Source: Zygnema cylindricum | Lineage: Eukaryota > Streptophyta > Zygnematophyceae > Zygnematales > Zygnemataceae | Length of the DNA: 64,000 nucleotides | NCBI GenBank assembly: GCA_037447655.1 | Contig: JBBHKE010001012.1 | Span: forward strand, 150,851 to 214,850 | Direction: 5' to 3' | Part shown: positions 47,038 through 56,641 of the stretch, piece by piece | How the letters are laid out: every line of letters starts with the position of its first letter | Position numbering within the stretch: position 1 is the stretch's first letter | Translations under genes and position numbers: made by a program | The notes under the pieces: generated by a model | The model's database searches: none | The model's input: the letters and a program-made list of their open reading frames with translations, nothing else | What the model was told of the DNA's origin: nothing

Positions 47038-48471
47038 TCAAACGGTTCTCTCCATACATTTGCCATTTTTCCACGCTAATTCCGCCATCGCTGCCTTATG
47101 CGCTTCTCGATCTCCCGCAGCCAAACACTCTCCCACCCAATCCTCCGGTTCAAAAGACTTTAACCTAAGAGGTTTTCCTTCCCAATCCGTAAAAATCCCT
47201 CCGGCTCCTTCGACAATCGGAACGAGTGCGAGATAATCCCACGGCTTCATTCCAAACTCTACCACAATGTCCACAAATCCGAGAGCCAAAAGACCAAAGG
47301 CATAACAATCACAGCCATAACCTGTCCTCAAAACCCGTTTCCTTAGACGAGTGAAAGCGGTTTCACTATCTCCGGAAAATAAATGGGGAGAGGTGGAGTA
47401 GATGTGAGCCAAGGAAAGGCTGTCACAGTTTCGAGTACGAACCGGGTTTCCGTTAAAAGTCGTCGAAAAATCAGAATTTTCTTCCGTTTTAACACCAACC
47501 CATCTTTCCTTAAGGATCGGCTGGTCTAGAACTCCAAGAACCGGAACCCCATTGTGAAGAAGAGCAATTAAAACTCCAAAAAGGGGTTTTCCACTAATAA
47601 AACTTGAAGTTCCATCAATGGGGTCCAAAACCCACACATAGTCCCCGTTTCCACCTTCTCCGAAATCAACGCCTCCCTCTTCTCCAAGAATCCCGTGGTC
47701 TGGAAAAGTTTCTCTGATTCTTTGTCGCAGTTTCCGTTCAACGGATTCGTCTGCGATTGTAACGGGACTGCGGTCCATTTTCAGCTGTACATGGATCGGA
47801 ATTCGAAAATACTCTTTAATTACAGTGGAAGCTTCGTCAGCCAAAAAATGGGCAAAAGCGAGACATTCCAGTGGGCAAAAAAAGGTATCCGTACCGATTT
47901 CTGGATTTTTTAACACAGGACCACTGTCAGATTCGATAATGTCGCCAATACGGAAATTAGGGTTAGGATTAGGGTTGGCAGTGGGGTTAGGATTAGGGCT
48001 AAGGCTAGGGCTAAGTTCAGGGTTAGGGTTAGGGTTAGGGTTAGGGTTAGGGTTAGGGTTAGAATTAGAGACGAGGGGCGACGTTTCAAGGTCAGAACTG
48101 TTAGATGAAGCCATAGAAGGATAGAATGAAGGAGAAGAAGAAAGAGAAAGTGAAGGTAGATTTTGTAAAAAAAATGGTTTGGAGAAAGGGAGTTTTTGTG
48201 AGAGTAAAGAGCATTTGGAAGAGAATGACAGGAATTTCGGATTTTCAATTTTTTTTACTGTTGCATTCAATGAAAGGAGAGGAAGTTTGGAAGTCTTTGA
48301 GTGGTGGTTGCAAAGAAAATGACAAAAATGATGAAGGGGGTTAGAAAACCGGGAATTAAAAGTTGAAAAGGATTGAGAGAAAGTGAGAGGAGAGGGACAT
48401 AGAGGGGAAATGGGAGAAGAGAGAGACGTAGAATTGAGAGAGAAGGGTAGATGGGATGTGAGAAACGCCAT
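47038..48471 (-). CDS. HISN7: Histidinol-phosphate phosphatase, IMPL2/HISN7-like inositol-monophosphatase family, plastid-targeted
   Basis: It should remove phosphate from histidinol phosphate in plastid histidine synthesis; the same family also includes inositol-phosphate phosphatases. The 477-residue single-exon product has a Ser/Leu-rich leader, likely a transit peptide. An Asn-Pro repeat linker follows (about residues 138-172) and then a full catalytic domain. Metal-binding motifs are GEE (about 263-265), WVLDPIDGTSSF (about 280-291) and WDYLALVPIVEGAGG near the C-terminus. Family-typical blocks are SPVTIADESVE, DQPILKERWVG, YSTSPHLF and GYGCDCYAFGLLA. The phrases match plant HISN7 closely, so the gene assignment is firm. 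The start is the first ATG (CAT at 48469-48471); the frame is open upstream without another ATG. A CACGTGGC G-box lies about 20 bp upstream (48494-48501). A family A element begins 81 bp upstream. Confidence 0.93.
   Translation of the reverse strand: MAFLTSHLPFSLNSTSLSSPISPLCPSPLTFSQSFSTFNSRFSNPLHHFCHFLCNHHSKTSKLPLLSLNATVKKIENPKFLSFSSKCSLLSQKLPFSKPFFLQNLPSLSLSSSPSFYPSMASSNSSDLETSPLVSNSNPNPNPNPNPNPNPELSPSLSPNPNPTANPNPNPNFRIGDIIESDSGPVLKNPEIGTDTFFCPLECLAFAHFLADEASTVIKEYFRIPIHVQLKMDRSPVTIADESVERKLRQRIRETFPDHGILGEEGGVDFGEGGNGDYVWVLDPIDGTSSFISGKPLFGVLIALLHNGVPVLGVLDQPILKERWVGVKTEENSDFSTTFNGNPVRTRNCDSLSLAHIYSTSPHLFSGDSETAFTRLRKRVLRTGYGCDCYAFGLLALGFVDIVVEFGMKPWDYLALVPIVEGAGGIFTDWEGKPLRLKSFEPEDWVGECLAAGDREAHKAAMAELAWKNGKCMERTV
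47955..48062. repeat. Interstitial telomere-type (TTAGGG)n inside the HISN7-like coding sequence
   Basis: About seven perfect TTAGGG units lie at 48018-48058, flanked by degenerate units (TTAGGATTAGGG, CTAAGGCTAGGG) back to about 47955. On the coding strand AACCCT encodes Asn-Pro, so the 6-bp unit stays in frame. The usual plant unit TTTAGGG would not. Confidence 0.95.
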
Positions 48472-48551
48472 GACAGAACAAGACGGTGAAGCGCCACGTG
48501 GCAAAAATTACAGGTCGCGTTACACGAGGTCATACGCCCCCTCGCAGACAG

Positions 48552-48754
48552 TACACCGCGAATAGTTATTAGCTTTATGAACTCTATTTCGGCACCCCAA
48601 AATTTTGACATTAATACCTTAAATAGAATAAACTACACTACTTAAGGACGCTGACCATAATCTGCCACGTCTCCTGGCACTAAATTAGAATGAATGACGC
48701 TAATTTTTTCTTTACACCAATAATTTCTCAACGCTAATCACGATTCGCGGTGTA
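48552..48754. mobile_element. TA-flanked inverted-repeat element (family A, copy 8) upstream of the HISN7-like gene
   Basis: The ends are TACACCGCGAATAGTTATTAG and its inverse with CGCGGTGTA, about 203 bp, bordered by TA. It is nearly colinear with the copy at 34610-34813. It lies within the likely promoter of the HISN7-like gene. Confidence 0.87.
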
Positions 48755-48772
48755 CTATACTTCCAATGTGCG

Positions 48773-49030
48773 GAAATGTTATATGGCTGCGATGCAACGA
48801 TGTGGGTGCGATGCAACGATATGGCAGCGATGCAATGATATGGATGCCATGAAAAGATATGGATGCCATGAAAAGATATGGATGCCATGCAACGAAATGG
48901 CTGCCACGCAACGATATGGCTACCACGCCACGTGACGATAATTGATGCCACGTGACGACATGGCTGCCATGCAGCGATATGGCTGCCATGCAGCGATATG
49001 GCTGCCATGCAACGATATGGATGCCATGCC
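48773..49030. repeat. Tandem array, unit about 18 bp (GATATGGCTGCCATGCAAC)
   Basis: About 14 diverged copies of GATATGGCTGCCATGCAAC with variants (GCGATGCAAC, GCCATGAAAA, GCCACGTGAC). It abuts the left terminus of the large hAT element. Confidence 0.9.
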
Positions 49031-49239
49031 TATGGATCAAAGGTCGCAAATGTCAAAATTTTACATAACCGAAACCAACCGTTTTTTTTTTTCAAAATCT
49101 GAGTAACCGAGGCCCGACCGGGTTATGTCACGCTCAAAAATTAATAACCGTTAACCGACCGGCGTTTACGAAAATAAAAGTTAACCGAAACTCGATTTCT
49201 CCCGACTAACCGTACCCGCCCGCAACCGAAAAATCACAA

Positions 49240-49412
49240 AATTACAACGCTCATTGTTATTAGCGTTAAGAATCTATTGCTGTTAATGAAAAATTATGAT
49301 TAATAACATTATTTAATACAAGGAGACGTGGCAGGTTGTAATCCACGTCTTTAAATAGTAAAGACTATAAATAGTAGCAACTTATTAACACTAATAACAA
49401 TGAGCGATAGAG
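49240..49412. mobile_element. Short inverted-repeat element nested in the large hAT element
   Basis: ACAACGCTCATTGTTATTAG at the left is mirrored by CTAATAACAATGAGCG at the right. It is about 170 bp with family A-like structure. The sequence on its right (GTGGTACATCTCCCT) continues the hAT left arm as seen at about 15445. Confidence 0.72.
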
Positions 49413-49448
49413 TGGTACATCTCCCTTTGCGTGTAACTCTTAGTCTTA

Positions 49449-50116
49449 GGGTATGGTTACATCAGGAGGTCATTGTAATAGTACGGACAACAAAATTTAT
49501 GTATTACAGAGGCCTCGGTTACATCACGTATCGTCTGTAAATAAGTTTTTACATACGTGTTTTGATTTGAGTGGTTCCACGTAATTTGACGATCAAATCT
49601 CTAAAATCATCAAAGATTTGAAAACATACCATTTTCGTATGGAAATCCGTTCTTGCGTATTACGTACGTGTACTCCGCAAGTGTACCGCGTCAATGTACC
49701 TCAGAGATCTCTTTCACTTTGCTGACTTTCAGGGTAAAACCGTATTTCTTTTCGACAAAGATTTTGCAGTCACCTTGTCCGAAGGCACTTGATTTTGGGG
49801 ACATGTGAAAATTTTCATTTTTCATCGACGCACGTGTCTATCGTCTAGGTGTAGCAAATTGACTGGTTATGTATTGGTGAACCCACCTCACGGAGGTGGG
49901 TTCACCAATAGAGAGGCGGATGGAGCGATTGCTTCGAAGATGAAGACCAAAATGTAATCGGACGGTGGATGTATTCTCTCGTATACTTGGAGAATCGTAA
50001 TCTTATTTTCTGTAATGTTGTTTTCAAGAAAATCACGAAAATATAGTACGGCATGGTACGGGCAAGTACAAAATTCAGTATTAAACCTCACTTTTTGTCA
50101 GATGTAAACCATACCT
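49449..50116. mobile_element. Harbinger-like element (family D, TTACATC subtype) nested in the large hAT element
   Basis: The ends GGGTATGGTTACATCAGGAGG and an inverse ending GATGTAAACCATACC are flanked by TTA on both sides. The centre holds a 17-bp perfect hairpin (49873-49889 with 49893-49909, 3-base loop). Colinear copies lie at 25500-26202 and 58150-58508. A 17-bp direct repeat, TTTGCGTGTAACTCTTA, lies just outside both ends (49426-49442 and 50131-50147). Confidence 0.83.
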
Positions 50117-50667
50117 TTAATCATTATAATTTTGCGTGTAACTCTTATATTAAAGTTTAAACTCTTATGTTAATGTTAAACTATTATGTTAATGTTTAAA
50201 CTCTCGCAAATCTAATTTTTTCGCTACATGTTTTGGACGGTTTTTCTTTCGACTACGATACTATGCTATGAATTATGCAAAAAACGTAAAGTTTTTATTA
50301 TGTATGCTTAAAAAAAAATCTTAGTTTTTCACATGGAAAATCAATTAGCAAAAAACACATTGTGATAAGCAAAAAAAACAAAAATTATTTCGTAGTATCA
50401 AATATTGAAATAAACAAATAACAACCTTGTTCTATTTTGACTCTATTATATAAATTCTCAACCTCAAACTTAAAAACTACACAAAATCTATAAATCTAAA
50501 TTTGGTATACATACGACGCTTTCGTAATTTGATAAAAACAAGCAAAAAAATAAAGCAAAATAACACTAGAAAAATTGTGAAATACAACAAAAATTTCAAA
50601 GGAAAAAAAACAAGATAACTAATACTAAAAACATAACAATAATTAGAAAACAAAACAACATAAAAAA

Positions 50668-52992
50668 CTATGCATTTAAAAGATCTCGGTTGGATCTAAC
50701 ACACAAAAGATCACTAACAATTGAAGCAGCTATTGAGCTCCGCTTCTTTGTTATCGTGCTCCCGGCATCCGAAAAATTGCATTCGGACATGGAGCTAGAA
50801 GCCAGAATAGCTAGAATAGATCTAGCAACACCGGCTAGAATAGGAAATCCTCCATCTTTCGCATGTACATTTGATTTTTTTTTCCACCATTCAAGTATGT
50901 TAAAGTTCAATCTTTCGTCGTTGGTTAATTTTAAATCAAAATAACGTTTCATTTCGTTGTTAACGAGCATTTTTTTGTCGGTGGTAATAAAAACCTCATT
51001 TTCCTCATCGCTCTCACCAAAAAAACAGTGGAAACTGTCTTTACTTTGCGATGTTTTTCGTTTTTTTGTAGTACGTTGAGGACTACCGAAATCAACGTCA
51101 TCACCGAGGTCGTTTGCGAGTTCTCGAAGTTTGACCCTTGCGATTTCAATTTCGGTTCTCGATACCCCAATTATTTCAAGATTTTGTTTTTGTCGAGGAT
51201 CTAAGAGAGCCGCGACAATATGATACTCATGAAGGCCCCACTTCGGTAGTGCAAATTTTAAAATCAATTTTTGCAAGTTTGGGGAATCAGCGGGGCATTC
51301 TTTTTCACCGTCATTGTAAGATGTTTTTCTTATCTTACAATGGTTATGGAGAGACGATAGTTCAAACAAAACCAAATGTAAAGTTGGTTCTTTGAATTTT
51401 TCCAACTTTAGGGTCGCTTCTTGAAACCTTTCCCAAAATCGTATAAGTTTGGTAAAGTGAGTCTTATCAATACAAACAAAAGGTATAGATTTATTTTTTG
51501 CTTGAGCGATTGGTCCTATCTCATTGAATGCATCGTAAATACTCTTAAGCATTCAAAGCAAAGAATTCCACCGCGTTGCGTTTTCTCGTTTTAGAAGTGT
51601 TTTTCAAAAGATTTTGTAAATTAACTTGTTTGAAAAACGTGACCAATGATTTACACGCGTCAATTAGATAAAAAAATCAAAAACTTCCACATTGTATTTG
51701 CCATTTTTGGAAGTTCCGCTCTTATTCAAGATCATTGTCACAATTGTAGCACTTTTATGGTCCGCGCAAGGTATCGAATTAAACATACTCGGTATACCTT
51801 CAACCGCACACATGTTAGAGCCAATATCAGTCACAATGATCAAAATTGGACATTTCAAAATTGGTCAAACAATTTTTAAAAGCCGTTAAAACATTTTCCG
51901 CGGTGTGTTTTTCCTCCGGAAAATGATCGACTTAAAGCGCCCGTGCATGAAGTTTAAATTCTTTGTCAATAAAATGAGCGGTTACTGACACGAATGAGGA
52001 TCTTTTTATTGTCTCAGTCCAGAGATCGATCGTGAATGCGACAAAAATATTGTTATCAATATTTTCTCTAAGTTTTGGGATGATCAAAATTACGAATATG
52101 TTTCGCAGAAGATATAATGTAGTTTTCTAGGCTATTGACGGACGGGAGTAGTTGGTCGATGTCAACACTTTTGTTGGACGAAACACCAACATCAAACAAT
52201 GCTTGACAAATTTTTAGAAAACCTGGGGAAAAAAACTAAAAAACCGATAAAAAAATATCATATAGTTACTTATGATTAATAAAAAAGGTTTCTACCGAAA
52301 GAATTTTTTTTTATGGATAGACAAATAAAAAACAACATCATGACAAACGAAATAATAATAAAAATAAATAAAAACAAGCGTATGAATATAAATTATTTAT
52401 AAGGAAGTAGTGATAAAGCTCAAAATATATAAATTTATTAACAAAACAAGTAATAATGACATATACACTAAAGCCACTTTAAATAGAATTTAGAATAAAT
52501 CATACCTGAACCGTCGACTATCGAAAATGGTCGAAGGTCGTCACAACACATCAACGCCACCATTTTCGAAATTCTTTTTCGGTCACTCATTTTCGCCTCC
52601 GTTTTTGAAAGAAACTTACAAAAAATTCCTCTTGAATTATCTATGTCGGCCAAATCTAAACATGTGTGAGTGTTGATAATTGACGTACCGTTTGCTGACT
52701 TGTATTGATAAACTATGAAACATAAATTACAAGCCACAAAACTTGCCCCCTTTACCATGTATTTGTTTGATGTTTTAACTTCATAGACATGTTCAATTTT
52801 TTTCCAACAATTTGAAGTGGCCGTGCTTTCTTTCACTAGGTAATGCTGAGCAATTTCACCATTTTTTTGATTTTCAAAGTTCGTTTTGGATTGCTGTTTT
52901 AAGGGAAGCGAGAATGTTTTTCTCCATTTTAGTGTATGACTAAGTTTTGTTTGAATTGTGGTCGAGTTTCTCTGACTTAAATAGCAATTCAA
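50668..52992 (-). pseudogene. hAT transposase, BED finger plus RNase H-like core and dimerisation domain, frameshifted
   Basis: The N-terminal piece (frame 52992-52468) contains a BED-type zinc finger (ACNLC near FVACNLCFIVYQY, then NTHTC) and the hAT motif ALMCCDDLRPFSIVDGSG. A middle piece (51858-51664) has VTDIGSNMCA and ADHKSATIV. The C-terminal piece (51552-50668, ending at a normal stop) has the dimerisation signature SSSMSECNFSDAG and KKRSSIAASIVSDLLCVRSN. The pieces lie in different frames or are separated by stops. A 1-base length difference in a T run at about 51670 explains one break by comparison with the copy at 57430. It is broken and so not expected to make an intact enzyme, although the last segment alone is 294 codons long. 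Confidence 0.9.
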
Positions 52993-54614
52993 TTTATCGA
53001 TTTATTGTTTGAAACATGTGAATAACCCAATAATTAGGATTTATCGTGGGAAATTGACGTAATAATTTGATTTTCACTGATTTATAAACCAATAATTACT
53101 ACATGTCGCATGACATTGATATAATAATATGATATATTTGTGGAAACACGGTATAAAATGCATAATTAGCACTTTGCAATAATGTACGACGTATGAATAA
53201 ACGAATAATTACGATTTGTCGCGTTCCCTAAGATTTGCAAAATAAATAGTGTTACTACCTTGTCAGATTTGCGACGCTAATCATGATATCACGTACTTCC
53301 ACGATACTAAAGAGTACAAAGTACATTAATGTTGGATTGTATGGACAGTAGTGTTGGGTATCGGGTAAATTCATATCGCGATAATTTCGATATTCGATAT
53401 ATCAAATATCGATCGAGCAAACTCTTCGATATATGGTACCGGGACCAACATAATTTATCGCGATATATATCGTGATATATAGTATTTTTTAAATCGAATA
53501 TTTTATATAATATGTTATTTTAGCGAAAAAGACAAATTGTCAGATACGCCACATACGACGTGATTTTCATTCCGTGACTTAAAGGTAGACGCCGCAAAAT
53601 GTAACTGTTGTTCTACAACCACCGCTGCAGCAGGAGGACTAGCAGTAGTAGTGGAAGTAGACATTGAAAACAACACAAGTTATCAAGCACCTACTCAACA
53701 GCCAACTTTCAGCTTATACAAAATATGACTCAAAAGACCAATATGCCTCAAATTTCACACAGTGATACACAACTAAGTTAACTAACAATATCCAAAATTG
53801 CAGCCTAAATGACCTAGTAAACCATAAGATATGATTTCTGGAAGTTTCCCAAAAACTGCCCTTTGAAAATCATATTCCCAAAACTGGATACTACAAAATT
53901 GGCTAAGTCCTAAGTTATATACTCAGAGTGTGTATCTACTTGTCTACACTAATTTGGGTAACTGTTACTGCCGTTATTACCCTGACGAACGACAAAGCAT
54001 CCTACCTGTACGTTACTGTATCGTAGTACCTCAAAAACCTTAATTACTATTTTCCAAAAACCAAATTAATGGAACACTATTTTTTATTACACTAAACTAC
54101 AAAACAATGTTTATTCAGATATTTTTAGATATCGAACCGTACACAAAACGTTCCAGATGCTTAGTTAGCGGTAGTCGCTAAAGTCCAGCCGACTGTGGTC
54201 GTGTAGTACGAAGCACCTGAGTGCTTTGTCACTTGTGGTCCCTCGTGAATCACGCTTGTGGTCCCAAGTGAATCGCGTTTGCTGGAACAAATTCAATCAA
54301 CGATGGTACCGTCGAACCGTACCATATATTTCCGGAATACCCGGTTCAGATTCCGTTCGTTCGATCTTGTGAATCTAATCGTCAACTGCGTGAAGCGTGT
54401 GGCTGATTGTCAGCGCCACTCCGTAAAACCTGCATACATTCTCTTGCCGACACGTGTTCCTGTAAAAGTACAATATACTCTATTGTACTTTTGTTGCCGT
54501 AACACTAATTAAGGTATGTATTACAGCAGACTATTTAGATAATATTCTAAGTTATTTTAGCCCTATCCACTGAAATAAAGATTTCTAAATTACAACAGTA
54601 ACCGACAAAAAAGT

Positions 54615-54786
54615 ACTAATTCTGCAATTCAAATAATTACTTATTTAGTACGTAGAGAACTTCACATACGAAAAGTTCACACTAATTTAGTCAAAGTATG
54701 ACTAATTCTGCAATTCAAATAATTACTTATTTAGTACGTAGAGAACTTCACATACGAAAAGTTCACACTAATTTAGTCAAAGTATG
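54615..54786. repeat. Perfect or near-perfect 86-bp tandem duplication
   Basis: ACTAATTCTGCAATTCAAAT through TAGTCAAAGTATG occurs twice in direct succession (54615-54700 and 54701-54786) with no difference I could find. The duplication therefore looks recent. Confidence 0.9.
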
Positions 54787-54809
54787 ATCTGAAAAAAAAA
54801 ATACAGACT

Positions 54810-55025
54810 TATTATTATTATTATTAATTATTTTTTGAAGTGTACAAAATTGAATTTTTATTATTATTTTTAGGGTTTATTTTTTGAAGTGTACAAAATG
54901 TGAATTTTTATTATTATTTTTATTAATTATTTTTTGAAGTGTACAAAATGTGAATTTCTATTCTTATTTTTAGGGTTTATTTTTTGATAGTACAAAATGT
55001 GAATTTTTATTATTATTTTTATTTA
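54810..55025. repeat. Tandem repeat, unit about 60 bp (TTTTTTGAAGTGTACAAAAT core)
   Basis: Four diverged units combine TTATTATTATTTTTA with TTTTTTGAAGTGTACAAAAT and GTGAATTTTTA. It is non-coding, inside the nested hAT-type element. Confidence 0.8.
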
Positions 55026-55452
55026 TTTGGCGTAGTAGTAGCTATTACTACCAGCTGCAGTAGCACTAGTACTGGCAGCAGTAGCAAGAATAGTTATATA
55101 TATATTTTTAAAAAGCCTTGATATATTGGCGATACAATATATTGCCGATATATCGCGATATTTAGCTTTTCGATATATCGAAGCGATATATCGATTATCG
55201 GGTACCTGGAATTCGATACATATCGAATATCGACAAATGGTCCTCGATACCCAATACTAATGGACAGTACAAAATTTTCTTTTTTTTTGGTTTTTTGGTT
55301 AACCGACCGTAACCGACTTTTTTTTTTTCTGGTGAATCAACCGCCCCCAACCGCCCGGCCCCCAAAATTTGGCAACCGAATCCGTTCCGGATCCGGCGCG
55401 GGGGGTCGGTTAACGGTCGGTCACGGTTTCGGTTGACCGTTTGCGACCTCTG

Positions 55453-56207
55453 ATTCATGGCGATAGATTGAAATTTGAAATGTTGTGTATCGGTAGCCGT
55501 TTGTCGATAGCATGTATTTTTTTTGACCTACCGATAATACATGGGGCCGTACCCTAACACGGTACAGTAGCAGGCGCTGACGTCGTTTAGCAAGTTCTCT
55601 TCAACTTACCACGTACGCTGATTTTCTATCGTAACATAAACCTTGTTGTTTCGCTGTCGTATATGTTAGCTTTTAGGAGAGTGAAACAAAAAAGTGCCTA
55701 ACTTTTGCCGCGGGAAAGCAAAAGGCTTTTATGTTAAGATGGAGAATCACCCTAAATAATATCAGTAAAATACACCTGCCGATTGACGGTTACTTTGTAA
55801 TCACACGTGGCATAAGCACACGGACCTCTAGTACCTTTGTACTTTTACTCGGTTCGATGTTTGGACTTCAATGTTCAAACCGGGTTCCGGCTTCATCCAG
55901 TCAAACGGTCAAACCACGTGTATCTGAAATCGACGGAACCAGACCAAACCGTCAAAACGCTAATTTAATGAACTGCACCGTGAAAAACCGGTTTATAGTA
56001 CGGTATTGTACGATATTCTGGCTCGGTTTCACTCCAAACCGGGCCGAGTGTTGCCGTATCCGTCGCAATACGGTACAATACGGTACAATACGGCACTGTA
56101 GCTCAACGGTAGGTTTGACTCGTGCCGGACTCGCTCGGATCGCTCGCATGGTCCGTCACAGGCATTCGCGGCTTCTTGGGGCGCCAGGTGGCGAATCCGA
56201 GGGCGCC
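55453..56207 (+). promoter_or_regulatory. Region upstream of the possible 56208 gene; GC content rises toward it
   Basis: Composition changes from AT-rich to GC-rich across this stretch. A small direct repeat of GGTACAATAC occurs at about 56071-56092. No defined promoter element is evident. The open frame through part of it is taken as upstream read-through. Confidence 0.25.
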
Positions 56208-56631
56208 ATGAGTGTGGATTGCGTACGGCCGGATGACGGGTTGAGTGAGAGGCTGCTACGTGGCGTCTGCAAGATGGCAGAAACGGGGCAGGAGTCGCAG
56301 CCCAGCGGGAGTGACGTGGCAAAACGACAGTGTGACAGCTATGCACCCTCAGAGTCGGGAATGGAGTCTCCGGAGGGTGACTCGCTCAGAGAAGGGAGAG
56401 AAGGAGAGGAGGAGAGTGGAGGAGATGAGAGAAGGGAAGAGGAGGTGGAGGGAGAGGAGGGAACACTCTCAACAGAGAGAGAGGAGCTGGCCGGCTCACC
56501 TTCAGAAGCAGAGGTAGTGCATGGAGGAAGCAGGAGGGCGGAGGTTGAGAGGGAAAGGGAGAGGGAGAGAGAGAGGGAGAGGGGGGGAGAGAGGGAGAGG
56601 GGGAGAGAGAGGGAGAGGGGGGGAGAGAGGG
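56208..56631 (+). CDS. Possible first exon of an unknown acidic protein, truncated by an assembly gap
   Basis: An ATG in a favourable context (GGCGCCATGA) opens a frame that continues to the gap, about 141 codons. The first 60 residues have ordinary composition (MSVDCVRPDDGLSERLLRG). After that come many Glu/Ser/Gly residues and finally an Arg-Glu run translated from GA microsatellite. This pattern, an ordinary exon grading into GA repeat, resembles the insertions in the other genes here. No family is recognised. It may also be chance in a GC-rich block. Confidence 0.35.
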
Positions 56632-56641
56632 NNNNNNNNNN
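56632..56641. other. Assembly gap (ten N)
   Basis: Ten N next to a GA microsatellite on the left; hAT transposase copy 2 begins on the right. The two sides need not be adjacent in the genome. Confidence 0.99.

Larger units (their letters stand above)
53349..55259. mobile_element. hAT-type element with sub-terminal CGATATAT repeats, nested in the large hAT element
   Basis: The termini TAGTGTTGGGTATCG and CGATACCCAATACTA are flanked by a perfect 8-bp duplication, ATGGACAG (53341-53348 and 55260-55267). Both sub-terminal 150-bp regions are dense in CGATATAT palindromes. The 1911-bp interior encodes no transposase I can recognise. The unoccupied target is preserved in the related element at about 15504-15520 (AGTATAGACAGAACAAAA). 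Confidence 0.93.
49038..55452. mobile_element. Large hAT element carrying a decayed transposase and nested insertions
   Basis: The left end CAAAGGTCGCAAATG is inverted at the right end, CGTTTGCGACCTCTG. Sequences next to both ends match the 485-bp derivative at 15237-15721, which has a clean 8-bp duplication, so these are the true termini. Inside lie a minus-strand hAT transposase (50668-52992), a small TA-type element (49240-49412), a family D element (49449-50116) and a second hAT-type element (53349-55259). No 8-bp duplication is visible at the outer borders; the left flank is tandem repeat and may have changed. Removing the inserts leaves roughly 3.6 kb. Confidence 0.85.

Noticed and set aside
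48472-48504. Upstream extension of the HISN7-like frame to 48504
   Set aside because: The codon there is TTG, not ATG. The first ATG is at 48471 and the extension overlaps a G-box.
49030-55460. 8-bp target duplication around the large hAT element
   Set aside because: The flanking octamers CTATGGAT and ATTCATGG do not match. The left border abuts a tandem array that may have rearranged.
55731-56207. N-terminal extension of the 323-codon frame ending at the second gap
   Set aside because: The segment before the ATG at 56208 is AT-rich to mixed promoter-like DNA containing short direct repeats. The later ATG has the better context.
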